Assembly: GCA_026996935.1 (NCBI GenBank)
Contig: JALWJW010000099.1
Location: 1-6,008 of the forward strand
Reading direction: 5' to 3'
DNA length: 6,008 bases
Source: Hyphomicrobiales bacterium
GTDB lineage: Bacteria > Pseudomonadota > Alphaproteobacteria > Rhizobiales > Aestuariivirgaceae
Shown in pieces: positions 1 through 5,490 of this stretch (position 1 is its first letter; the number at the start of each line of letters is the position of its first letter). The position numbers were made by a program, and so were the translations under genes. Under the pieces are notes generated by a model. That model had not been told where the DNA came from. It searched no databases and was given only the letters and a program-made list of their open reading frames with translations.

Positions 1-291
1 GTATGCAGGCGCGCCGATATACTGGTTGCAGCGGTGGGGCGGCCAAAAATGATTAAGGGTGACTGGATTAAAAAGGGTGCATGTGTGATTGATGTCGGAA
101 TTAACCGCATTGAGCTGGAAAATGGCAAAACCCGTCTTGTCGGTGATGTGGATTATGATGGTGCGCTTGCAACAGCAGGGTCCATCACTCCGGTTCCTGG
201 CGGTGTGGGACCGATGACTATTGCCTGTTTGCTGCGCAATACCTTACAAGCTGCCTGCATGATTAAAGGGTTGGATATACCTGACTTGTAA
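1..291 (+). CDS. folD: FolD, bifunctional methylenetetrahydrofolate dehydrogenase/cyclohydrolase (C-terminal part, 5' end outside window)
   Basis: This is the last 96 residues of FolD. The cytosolic enzyme oxidises 5,10-methylene-THF to methenyl-THF with NADP and hydrolyses that to 10-formyl-THF, supplying one-carbon units for purine and formyl-methionine synthesis. The frame is open from base 1 (VCRRADILVAAVGRPK), so the GTG at 34 is an internal valine and not a start. Family landmarks in order are the Rossmann segment ADILVAAVGRP, then KKGACVIDVGIN, then GDVDYDGA, and the FolD signature PGGVGPMT followed by IACLLRNT near the C-terminus. It ends with TAA at 289-291. The gene is complete at its 3' end and nothing looks degraded. 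It converges on the methyltransferase gene, with 3 bp between the two stop codons and no terminator between them. Identification is secure; the full length cannot be judged. Confidence 0.97.
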   Translation, partial: VCRRADILVAAVGRPKMIKGDWIKKGACVIDVGINRIELENGKTRLVGDVDYDGALATAGSITPVPGGVGPMTIACLLRNTLQAACMIKGLDIPDL

Positions 292-294
292 GCT

Positions 295-786
295 TCATTT
301 ACGCAAGGGTTTTAAGACGGCCTCTTCGGCATTAATGCGGATGTAAAGGGCGATCAGGTTTAAGATTGAGAAAATCAAGGCGATTTCCCACAGGCCAAAT
401 ATGAGTGGCAGGCAGGCGATCTCGCCTATGACTACCATATAGTTTGGGTGTCTGAAATATTTGTAAGGACCACGTGCCACCAGTGTTTCATTGGGAACAA
501 TGATGATGCGGGTTGTCCAGCGTCTGCCCAGACTTGCAAAAACCCAAATGCGGAAAATCTGTAAAATACCATAAAGCGACAGAAAGATCATATTGATTGG
601 CTGGTTGGGGGCATACCATAACAGGGCCGCGATCCAAGTAACGTGGACGGCAACGATTAAATAATAATGCGCAGCTTCATGCTCCTGTCCACCCATTTTC
701 AGCAATCGCTCTGTATTGGCTTTGGCATAGACCAGTTCAGCTAAGCGCTGGATGATAACAAACCCTAGAATGACATATACCCACAT
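295..786 (-). CDS. Isoprenylcysteine carboxyl methyltransferase (ICMT)-family membrane protein, BpsB/YpbQ-like; probable polyketide O-methyltransferase
   Basis: This 163-residue integral membrane protein resembles the ICMT/YpbQ family. Hydrophobic segments lie at about residues 1-14, 41-59, 64-84 and 115-148, the last being long enough for a helical hairpin. The family's SAM-binding and catalytic signature is present: GPYKYFRHPNYMVVIGE at 106-122 (RHPNY core and following Glu) and the downstream R-x-N-A-E-E-x-x-L at 150-158. In Bacillus subtilis the homologous BpsB (YpbQ), encoded next to the type III polyketide synthase BpsA, methylates alkylpyrones; Streptomyces SrsB has a similar role on phenolic lipids. 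The gene lies 16 bp downstream of the polyketide synthase gene in the same direction, so I infer that it O-methylates that enzyme's lipid product rather than prenylated proteins. The start is ATG, with AGGAG 8 nt upstream. The family call is strong; the substrate is inferred from context. Confidence 0.88.
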   Translation of the reverse strand: MWVYVILGFVIIQRLAELVYAKANTERLLKMGGQEHEAAHYYLIVAVHVTWIAALLWYAPNQPINMIFLSLYGILQIFRIWVFASLGRRWTTRIIIVPNETLVARGPYKYFRHPNYMVVIGEIACLPLIFGLWEIALIFSILNLIALYIRINAEEAVLKPLRK

Positions 787-794
787 ATCTGGCG

Positions 795-799
795 CTCCT
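795..799 (-). promoter_or_regulatory. Shine-Dalgarno site of the methyltransferase gene
   Basis: The minus strand reads AGGAG, then 8 nt, then the ATG at 786. The site lies in the 16-bp gap just after the TGA of the polyketide synthase (803-805). It is the clearest ribosome binding site in the window. It fixes the methyltransferase start and fits translation from a shared two-gene mRNA. Confidence 0.8.
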
Positions 800-802
800 G
801 TT

Positions 803-1861
803 TCAAGAAATCAGCGTGATGAAGCTGGCTGAAAACCCCGGGCCAAGGGCTGAGATCAGAGTTCGCCCGTCAAGGCCTTGAGCGATATTTTCTTTGAGCA
901 CAAACATCACGGTTGGGGCGGACATATTACCGTTGGCGGCGAGCACTTTTCGCTCCGCCTGGAGGTAATTTTCACCTAGTCCAAAAGTTTCTTCCAGGGC
1001 TTGTAAAACTTTTGTACCGCCGGGGTGAAAGTTGAATTTATCAAGATCGCTGCGTGACAGGTTATTATCATTTAAAAATCCATCCAAAGCATCGCCCAAG
1101 CGCTCACGTACAAGATCAGGGATTGAGCGATCAAAAACCGCTCCCATGCCGTTGTCTTCCACGCGCCAACCCATAATGTCCAGGGTATTGGCCCATGTGT
1201 GTTGGCCCGTCGCCTCAAACATGCCAAGGGTATTTTTTGAATTACCTGAGATAATCGCTGCGGCAGCACCATCGCCAAATAAGGCGGTTGCAATTATGTT
1301 GGACTTTGTTCGCTCATTGGCCATGAAAGACAAGGTGCAAAGCTCAATCACCACGATCAAAAGGTTGCTGTCTGGTTTGCTGGCCGCAAGGCGAGAGGCG
1401 ATTGACAAGCCCGTTACACCGCCCGCACAACCAAGGCCGAACACTGGTACGCGCTGGGTGTTTTCTTTGAAGCCCATTTTTGCCATGGCACGCGCTTCGA
1501 TTGTTGGTGTGGCGATACCTGTTGATGAAATGGTGACGATGGTGTCAATTTGCGATGGGTCTAAATTGGCCTGTTTTAAAGCGCTGGTTGCCACTTCAAT
1601 AAATAATGCTTCAGCGGTTTCAATATAGGCGGCGTTACGGTCTGCCCAGCCGCGTTCTTCATCGAACCACTCAATTGGGCGTGCGGAGTGGCGTTTTTCA
1701 ATGCCAGTATTTTTAAAGATTGAACTGAGCTTTGATAAGGCCAATGACCGATCAGCAAAAATGCGCTCAGCAGACTTTAAAACATCTTCTTGTTTAAAAA
1801 TATGGGGTGGATTTGCTGTTGTAAGCGCTAGTAAATTTGCGCGGTTTGGCTCAAAGCTCAT
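803..1861 (-). CDS. Type III polyketide synthase (chalcone/stilbene synthase superfamily; alkylpyrone or alkylresorcinol synthase-like)
   Basis: This 352-residue protein has the normal length for a bacterial type III polyketide synthase. These homodimeric thiolase-fold enzymes load a starter acyl-CoA, extend it with malonyl-CoA without an acyl carrier protein, and cyclise the chain to a pyrone or resorcinol. The full catalytic triad is visible: Cys145 in FGLGCAGG, His279 in FHPGG and Asn312 in GNMSAPTVMFVL. Other landmarks are the N-terminal ANPPH (16-20), IELCTLSF (172-179), LFGDGAA (194-200) and the GPG loop at 340-342 (ALGPGFSA). There is no sign of inactivation. The next gene downstream encodes an ICMT-like methyltransferase, the same pairing as Bacillus bpsA-bpsB, which favours a long-chain alkylpyrone or alkylresorcinol product over a soluble aromatic. 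The ATG at 1861 gives a complete N-terminus, but the ribosome binding site is weak (AGAAGA 8 nt upstream). Starter, chain length and cyclisation mode cannot be read from sequence alone. Confidence 0.93.
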   Translation of the reverse strand: MSFEPNRANLLALTTANPPHIFKQEDVLKSAERIFADRSLALSKLSSIFKNTGIEKRHSARPIEWFDEERGWADRNAAYIETAEALFIEVATSALKQANLDPSQIDTIVTISSTGIATPTIEARAMAKMGFKENTQRVPVFGLGCAGGVTGLSIASRLAASKPDSNLLIVVIELCTLSFMANERTKSNIIATALFGDGAAAAIISGNSKNTLGMFEATGQHTWANTLDIMGWRVEDNGMGAVFDRSIPDLVRERLGDALDGFLNDNNLSRSDLDKFNFHPGGTKVLQALEETFGLGENYLQAERKVLAANGNMSAPTVMFVLKENIAQGLDGRTLISALGPGFSASFITLIS

Positions 1862-1879
1862 AAAAACATTCTTCTACTT

Positions 1880-1933
1880 AAAAAAACAAAACGCCCCGTT
1901 CTGCTATAAGTTTACCTTAGCAGAACGGAGCGT
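1880..1933 (-). terminator. Rho-independent terminator after ppa
   Basis: Two 16-nt arms (1891-1906 and 1918-1933) flank an 11-nt loop. In minus-strand RNA all 16 positions pair, 15 as Watson-Crick pairs and one as a G-U wobble; in plus-strand RNA that position would be a C-A mismatch. The stem is followed on the minus strand by a T-rich tail (TTTGTTTTTT, about 1890-1881). It lies 31 bp beyond the ppa stop codon, so it should end the ppa transcript. The tail ends only about 19 bp before the polyketide synthase ATG, which leaves no room for a separate promoter after it. Confidence 0.85.
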
Positions 1934-1936
1934 CAA
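1909..1936 (-). promoter_or_regulatory. Candidate sigma70-type promoter for the polyketide synthase operon
   Basis: On the minus strand, TTGACG (1936-1931; 5 of 6 matches to TTGACA) is followed by a 16-bp spacer and TAAACT (1914-1909; 4 of 6 matches to TATAAT). A/T-rich DNA, including a run of eight T, lies just upstream at about 1937-1955 and could act as an UP element. Initiation is predicted near 1902, giving a leader of about 41 nt to the ATG at 1861. The elements lie within the palindrome that serves as the ppa terminator: the -35 overlaps its first arm and the -10 lies in its loop. This is a motif match only. Confidence 0.45.
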
Positions 1937-1964
1937 AAAAAATAATATTTTGTGAAGCTAAAGT

Positions 1965-2495
1965 TTAAGTGTTTCTAGCCCGCTCAATGGCTTCTTCAAT
2001 TAGGGCTTCTGCTTCGGCTGCATTGCCCCAACCATCTGTTTTAGCCCATTTGCCTGCTTCAAGGTCTTTGTAATGGGTAAAGAAATGTTCAATCTGTTGA
2101 ACAAGAATTTCGGGTAAATCTGTATAATTGTGAACATCATTATAGCGTTTGGTAATGTTTTGGGCTGGTACAGCAACTATTTTTTCATCACCACCTGCTT
2201 CATCAGTCATTTTTAATACACCAACAGGGCGCACGGCCATAATGGCACCGGGCACAATATGACGTTGTGAAACGATTAACACATCGGTTGGGTCGCCATC
2301 ATCTGACAGTGTGTGAGGGATGAAACCGTAATTGCCCGGATAGCGCATGGAAGTGTGTAAAAAACGGTCAACAACCAATGTGCCTGCTTCTTTGTCCATC
2401 TCATACTTAATCGGTTCGCCGCCTACAGGGACTTCGACAATAACATTAACTTCTTTAGGCGGGTTTTTACCAAGAGGGATTGCATCAATACGCAT
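1965..2495 (-). CDS. ppa: Inorganic pyrophosphatase, family I (soluble, Mg-dependent)
   Basis: The product hydrolyses pyrophosphate to two phosphates in the cytosol, pulling forward nucleic acid, protein and activated-precursor synthesis. With the ATG at 2495 it is 176 residues, the usual bacterial length, and the Escherichia coli active-site residues all appear at an offset of one: E21, K30, E32, R44, Y56, D66, D68, D71, D98, D103, K105, Y142 and K143. The signature DDGDPTDVL spans 65-73. A longer reading from a TTG at 2522 would add nine residues (MSDKQNGKP), but that TTG lies two codons after an in-frame stop. The ATG matches the family N-terminus (MRIDAIPLGKNPP) and has a modest GGA 6 nt upstream, so I prefer it. 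A strong terminator follows the gene. It lies about 100 bp downstream of typA, separated by a hairpin. The call is secure; only the start is open. Confidence 0.96.
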   Translation of the reverse strand: MRIDAIPLGKNPPKEVNVIVEVPVGGEPIKYEMDKEAGTLVVDRFLHTSMRYPGNYGFIPHTLSDDGDPTDVLIVSQRHIVPGAIMAVRPVGVLKMTDEAGGDEKIVAVPAQNITKRYNDVHNYTDLPEILVQQIEHFFTHYKDLEAGKWAKTDGWGNAAEAEALIEEAIERARNT

Positions 2496-2530
2496 TGGTT
2501 TTCCGTTCTGTTTGTCTGACAATAATTAAA

Positions 2531-2574
2531 CGATGACATAATTGAACTTGGTGGTCAGGTCAATTGCGCCATCG
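2531..2574 (-). other. Long imperfect hairpin between typA and ppa (possible terminator or mRNA-processing element; overlaps a weak promoter candidate)
   Basis: Two 18-nt arms (2531-2548 and 2557-2574) flank an 8-nt loop. In minus-strand RNA 16 of 18 positions pair, including two G-U wobbles that would be A-C mismatches in plus-strand RNA, so the structure fits RNA from the typA-ppa direction better. The tail after it on the minus strand (TTTAATTATT) is T-rich but not a clean U-run, so terminator activity is uncertain. A weak promoter-like pair also lies inside it: TTGACC at 2563-2558 and TATGTC at 2540-2535, with a 17-bp spacer. It could give ppa its own start near 2528. Confidence 0.5.
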
Positions 2575-2595
2575 TATAAAGAGTGTGGTTAAGTC

Positions 2596-4434
2596 TTAAA
2601 GTTCTGCTTCGGCTTCGGCTTTTTTGGCCCGTGAGGCGCGTTTTCGTTCATGGGTGTCTAAAATGGCTTTGCGCAGGCGAATGGATTCAGGGGTGATCTC
2701 CACGACTTCCTCATCTGAAATATAGGCCAATGCTTTTTCTAACGTGATGGGGATTGGTGTGGTTAATTGTACCGCATCATCTTTACCAGATGCGCGCATA
2801 TTGGTGAGCTGTTTGCCTTTAAGGACATTTACTTCCAAATCCTGACCACGTGAATGTTCACCGATAATCATGCCTGGATACACTTTTTCACCCGGAGAAA
2901 TAAACATTGGTCCACGGTCTTCTAAATTCCACAAGGCAAATGCAACTGCTTTGCCAAGGCCGTTTGAAATCAATACGCCTGTGTGGCGCATGTCGATGGG
3001 GCCGGCATAGGGTTTATAGGCATCAAAGACGCGGTTCATGATCGCGGTGCCACGTGTGTCTGACATCAGTTCAGAGTTATACCCGATAAGGCCGCGCGTA
3101 GGGGCTTCAAACATTAAGCGTTGGCGACCTACACCTGATGGACGCATGTCGATCAATTTGGCTTTGCGGGCGCTGAGTTTTTCAACCACAGCTCCTGAGA
3201 ATTCTTCATCCACGTCAATGGTGACTTCTTCAACAGGTTCCAGTTTCTCACCTGTTTCTTCATCAATTTGCATTACAACGCGAGGGCGCGCCACGGTGAG
3301 TTCAAACCCTTCGCGGCGCATGGTTTCAATGAGAATGGCTAATTGCAATTCACCACGGCCAGAAACTTCAAAAGTATCGGCTTGGCCGGGGATGTCGCGA
3401 ATTTGCAGTGCAACATTGCCTTCAGCTTCTTTGGTTAAGCGTTCGCGGATGACGCGGCTTTGAACTTTGTCGCCTTCCTGACCGGCATAAGGCCCGTCAT
3501 TGATGCGAAAGTTCATTGAAAGGGTTGGTGGATCAATTGGACGTGCTTCAATAGCCTCTGTTACATCCATGGCGCAAATGGTGTCGGCCACAGTGGTTTT
3601 TGATAAACCCGCGATTGAAACAATATCGCCTGCCTGGGCTGTTTCAACCGGCACACGTTCCAAACCTTTAAATTTCAAGATTTTAGAAACACGACCGCGT
3701 TCGATTTCTTTGCCATCAACGCTGATGCCTTTAATTTGTTGATTAGCGGTGATGGTGCCAGAAGCAATGCGCCCGGTAAGCAGGCGACCAAGGAACGGGT
3801 TGGCTTCGATCGTGGTGGCCAGCAGACGAAAAGAGCCTTCTTCAACTTGGGGTTCTGGGGTGTGCTTAATGACCAGTTCAAACAAGGGATCCATGTTTTC
3901 TTGCGGCCCTTCAGGCTCGTTTGCCATCCAGCCGTTTTTGGCTGAGCCGTAAATGATCGGGAAGTCGAGTTGCTCATCATTGGCATCAAGGGCGGCAAAC
4001 AGATCAAAGACTTCATTGACCACTTCTTCGTGACGTTCATCGTTTTTGTCAATTTTGTTAATGGCAACAATTGGTTTCAGGCCAATTTCAAGCGCTTTAG
4101 ACAATACGAATTTTGTTTGAGGCATGGGGCCTTCAGCAGCATCAACCAACAAAATGGCACCGTCAACCATGTGCAAAATGCGTTCTACTTCACCGCCGAA
4201 GTCAGCGTGGCCCGGGGTATCCACAATGTTGATTGTGTTGCCTTGCCATTCCATTGAGGTCACTTTGGCCAAAATGGTGATGCCGCGTTCACGTTCTAAA
4301 TCGTTAGAATCCATAGCCCGTTCGGCCATTTGTTCGTTTTCGCGAAACGTGCCTGATTGTTGCAGAAGACAGTCAATAAGAGTTGTTTTACCATGATCGA
4401 CGTGTGCGATGATGGCGATATTACGTAAGTTCAT
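2596..4434 (-). CDS. typA: TypA/BipA, ribosome-associated translational GTPase
   Basis: TypA is an EF-G-like GTPase that binds the ribosome and supports 50S assembly and growth under cold and other stress. This 612-residue protein has the usual family length. The GTPase motifs are complete: AHVDHGKT (10-17), RGITI (50-54), DTPGH (72-76), NKID (126-129) and GSA (163-165). Downstream sections match the family: the beta-barrel domain 2, the EF-G-like domain III segment with SGRGELQLAILIETMRREG, the domain V segment with APTRGLIGYNSE, and the TypA-specific C-terminal part with SGKDDAVQLTTP and a Lys/Ala/Glu-rich tail. The start MNLRNIAIIAHVDHGKTT is canonical, yet no Shine-Dalgarno sequence precedes the ATG; the bases just before it (ACTCTT) are not purine-rich and a stem-loop ends 6 nt upstream. 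It has its own 150-bp upstream region. No frame damage is seen. Confidence 0.97.
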   Translation of the reverse strand: MNLRNIAIIAHVDHGKTTLIDCLLQQSGTFRENEQMAERAMDSNDLERERGITILAKVTSMEWQGNTINIVDTPGHADFGGEVERILHMVDGAILLVDAAEGPMPQTKFVLSKALEIGLKPIVAINKIDKNDERHEEVVNEVFDLFAALDANDEQLDFPIIYGSAKNGWMANEPEGPQENMDPLFELVIKHTPEPQVEEGSFRLLATTIEANPFLGRLLTGRIASGTITANQQIKGISVDGKEIERGRVSKILKFKGLERVPVETAQAGDIVSIAGLSKTTVADTICAMDVTEAIEARPIDPPTLSMNFRINDGPYAGQEGDKVQSRVIRERLTKEAEGNVALQIRDIPGQADTFEVSGRGELQLAILIETMRREGFELTVARPRVVMQIDEETGEKLEPVEEVTIDVDEEFSGAVVEKLSARKAKLIDMRPSGVGRQRLMFEAPTRGLIGYNSELMSDTRGTAIMNRVFDAYKPYAGPIDMRHTGVLISNGLGKAVAFALWNLEDRGPMFISPGEKVYPGMIIGEHSRGQDLEVNVLKGKQLTNMRASGKDDAVQLTTPIPITLEKALAYISDEEVVEITPESIRLRKAILDTHERKRASRAKKAEAEAEL

Positions 4435-4440
4435 AAGAGT

Positions 4441-4469
4441 AATGCCAAATAATAAGAAAATTTGGCGTT
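4441..4469. other. Stem-loop immediately upstream of the typA start codon
   Basis: GCCAAAT (4444-4450) and ATTTGGC (4460-4466) form a perfect 7-bp stem with a 9-nt loop. Three further positions extend it to ten, with one T-G wobble on the plus strand (an A-C mismatch on the minus strand). It ends 6 nt before the typA ATG, where a ribosome binding site would normally lie, so in typA mRNA it could limit initiation. It could equally be a protein-binding palindrome. Confidence 0.45.
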
Positions 4470-4494
4470 GTTTAGCACAAAACCAGCTAAATAA
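4468..4494. other. Second stem-loop in the fpr-typA gap
   Basis: TTTAGC (4471-4476) and GCTAAA (4486-4491) form a 6-bp stem with a 9-nt loop. It extends to nine positions with one G-T wobble (4470/4492). It abuts the first stem-loop, sharing bases 4468-4469, so the two could stack or compete. It is short and A/T-rich and weaker than its neighbours; chance cannot be excluded. Confidence 0.3.
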
Positions 4495-4508
4495 AAGGTG
4501 TCATTTTG

Positions 4509-4539
4509 GTCACCTGAAAATTTTCAGCTTTCAGGTGAC
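4509..4539. terminator. Perfect 11-bp inverted repeat downstream of fpr (possible fpr terminator or operator)
   Basis: GTCACCTGAAA (4509-4519) and TTTCAGGTGAC (4529-4539) are perfect complements around a 9-nt loop. The element starts 45 bp after the fpr stop, where a terminator would be expected. On the minus strand, however, it is followed by CCAAAATGACACC and not by a U-run; the nearest T4 is about 12 nt away. Intrinsic termination would therefore be weak, and a regulatory site for typA is a fair alternative. An overlapping perfect 14-bp palindrome (CTGAAAATTTTCAG, 4514-4527) allows alternative folds. Confidence 0.45.
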
Positions 4540-4558
4540 TGAATTGTTGTTTCAGGTG
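4511..4558. repeat. Three copies of the 9-mer CACCTGAAA/TTTCAGGTG
   Basis: The copies are CACCTGAAA at 4511-4519 and the inverse TTTCAGGTG at 4529-4537 and 4550-4558. The two same-orientation copies are 21 bp apart, about two helical turns, so they would face the same side of the DNA. The first two form the arms of the 11-bp inverted repeat. Exact repetition of a 9-mer three times within 48 bp is unlikely in this non-simple sequence and suggests an operator or an RNA with alternative pairings. Confidence 0.5.
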
Positions 4559-4584
4559 TTCTTTAAAACAGCTTAAGCTATTGA

Positions 4585-5430
4585 TTATTCGCCAACAAAT
4601 GCTTTTTCAAGGACAAAGCTGGCCGGCCGGCTGTTGGAGCCTTCTTCAAAACCATTTTCCAGACAAATCTTTTTGACATCAATATTAAATGGCATAGAAC
4701 CACAAATCATGATGCGATCAGTTTCAGGAGAAAGAGCAGGTAAATTAAGATCCTTGAACAATTTGCCGCTATTGATCAGGTTGGTGATGCGTCCTTCGTG
4801 TTCTGATGGTTCTTGGGTTGTGGTTGGGTAATATTTTAGCTTTTGAACGGCTTCTTCACCGATCAACGGGTCATTCATTGTTCGCTCAACCACATCTTTA
4901 CCATAGCTCAAGTCAGAAATGTGACGGCACGTATGAGTGACGATTACTTCTTCAAATTTTTCATATGTTTCAGGGTCGCGTATCAAAGAGGCAAAGGGGG
5001 CAATGCCTGTGCCTGTGGCTAAAAGATAAAGTCGTTTGCCAGGAATGAGCGCATCATTGACCAGGGTGCCGGTTGCTTTAGGCTTTAGAATAACTTCGTC
5101 ACCCACTTTGATGTGTTGCAGGCGTGAGGTTAATGGGCCATTTTGAACTTTGATTGAAAAAAATTCCAGTTCTTCATCCCAAAATGGTGAGGCAATCGAA
5201 TAGGCGCGCAGAATTGGCTTGCCATTGTCACCCATCAATCCAATCATGGCAAACTCACCCGAGCGAAACCGCATTGATTGCGGACGCGTTAAGCGAAATG
5301 AAAATAAGTGATCGTTCCAGTGATGGATCGATGTCACTTTTTGCATATTATCTGCAAACGGGTTTGGTTTGGTGCTGGTTGTGTTATCGGCATTGCCTGA
5401 CGCAGCGTTATTGTTTGATTGAATGTTCAT
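4585..5430 (-). CDS. fpr: Ferredoxin/flavodoxin-NADP(+) reductase (bacterial FPR type)
   Basis: This FAD enzyme moves electrons between NADPH and ferredoxin or flavodoxin in the cytosol, supporting iron-sulfur and reductive metabolism and oxidative-stress defence. From the ATG at 5430 it has 281 residues. Visible motifs are RAYSIAS (75-81, FAD isoalloxazine site), GPLTSRL (98-104, FAD pyrophosphate), ATGTGIAPFASL (138-149, NADP Rossmann loop), CGSMPFN (243-249) and the C-terminal EKAFVGE, as in Rhodobacter-type FPR. Residues 2-24 are a low-complexity Asn/Ser/Thr-rich lead before the conserved core starts near 29. A longer reading from an ATG at 5550 would add 40 residues, but they look unlike protein of this family and cover the likely promoter with its Crp/FNR-type palindrome, so I reject it. 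A shorter start at Met29 is possible. The ribosome binding site is weak (GAAAG about 8 nt upstream). Confidence 0.95.
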   Translation of the reverse strand: MNIQSNNNAASGNADNTTSTKPNPFADNMQKVTSIHHWNDHLFSFRLTRPQSMRFRSGEFAMIGLMGDNGKPILRAYSIASPFWDEELEFFSIKVQNGPLTSRLQHIKVGDEVILKPKATGTLVNDALIPGKRLYLLATGTGIAPFASLIRDPETYEKFEEVIVTHTCRHISDLSYGKDVVERTMNDPLIGEEAVQKLKYYPTTTQEPSEHEGRITNLINSGKLFKDLNLPALSPETDRIMICGSMPFNIDVKKICLENGFEEGSNSRPASFVLEKAFVGE

Positions 5431-5490
5431 GGGTCGACTTTCGAAAATTTTGCACTCTTGGTTTGTGCATATGTCCTGTCTGATGGCGGT

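Noticed and set aside
1032..1628. A 198-codon open frame on the plus strand inside the polyketide synthase gene
   Set aside because: It lies opposite a gene with an intact catalytic triad. Its translation is Arg/Ser/Pro-rich with no recognisable domain, so it is an antisense shadow.
1858..1869. Tiny upstream frame ATG TTT TTA TGA overlapping the polyketide synthase ATG
   Set aside because: It has three codons and no spaced ribosome binding site of its own. In T-rich DNA this is expected by chance, although a stop-start overlap could in principle couple translation.
2496..2522. TTG start of ppa giving 185 residues
   Set aside because: The TTG lies two codons after an in-frame stop. The ATG at 2495 gives the standard family N-terminus and length.
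4570..4579. 10-bp palindrome AGCTTAAGCT just after the fpr stop
   Set aside because: It is short, has no loop, no T-tract and no second copy. It is too weak to call a site.
4618..4634. GC-rich palindromic run GGCCGGCCGG
   Set aside because: It lies inside the conserved C-terminal coding part of fpr (Ser-Arg-Pro-Ala-Ser codons) and is explained by codon content.
5451..5469. TGCAC-N9-GTGCA inverted repeat in the fpr leader
   Set aside because: A 5-bp stem with a 9-nt loop is compatible with chance, and nothing else supports it.
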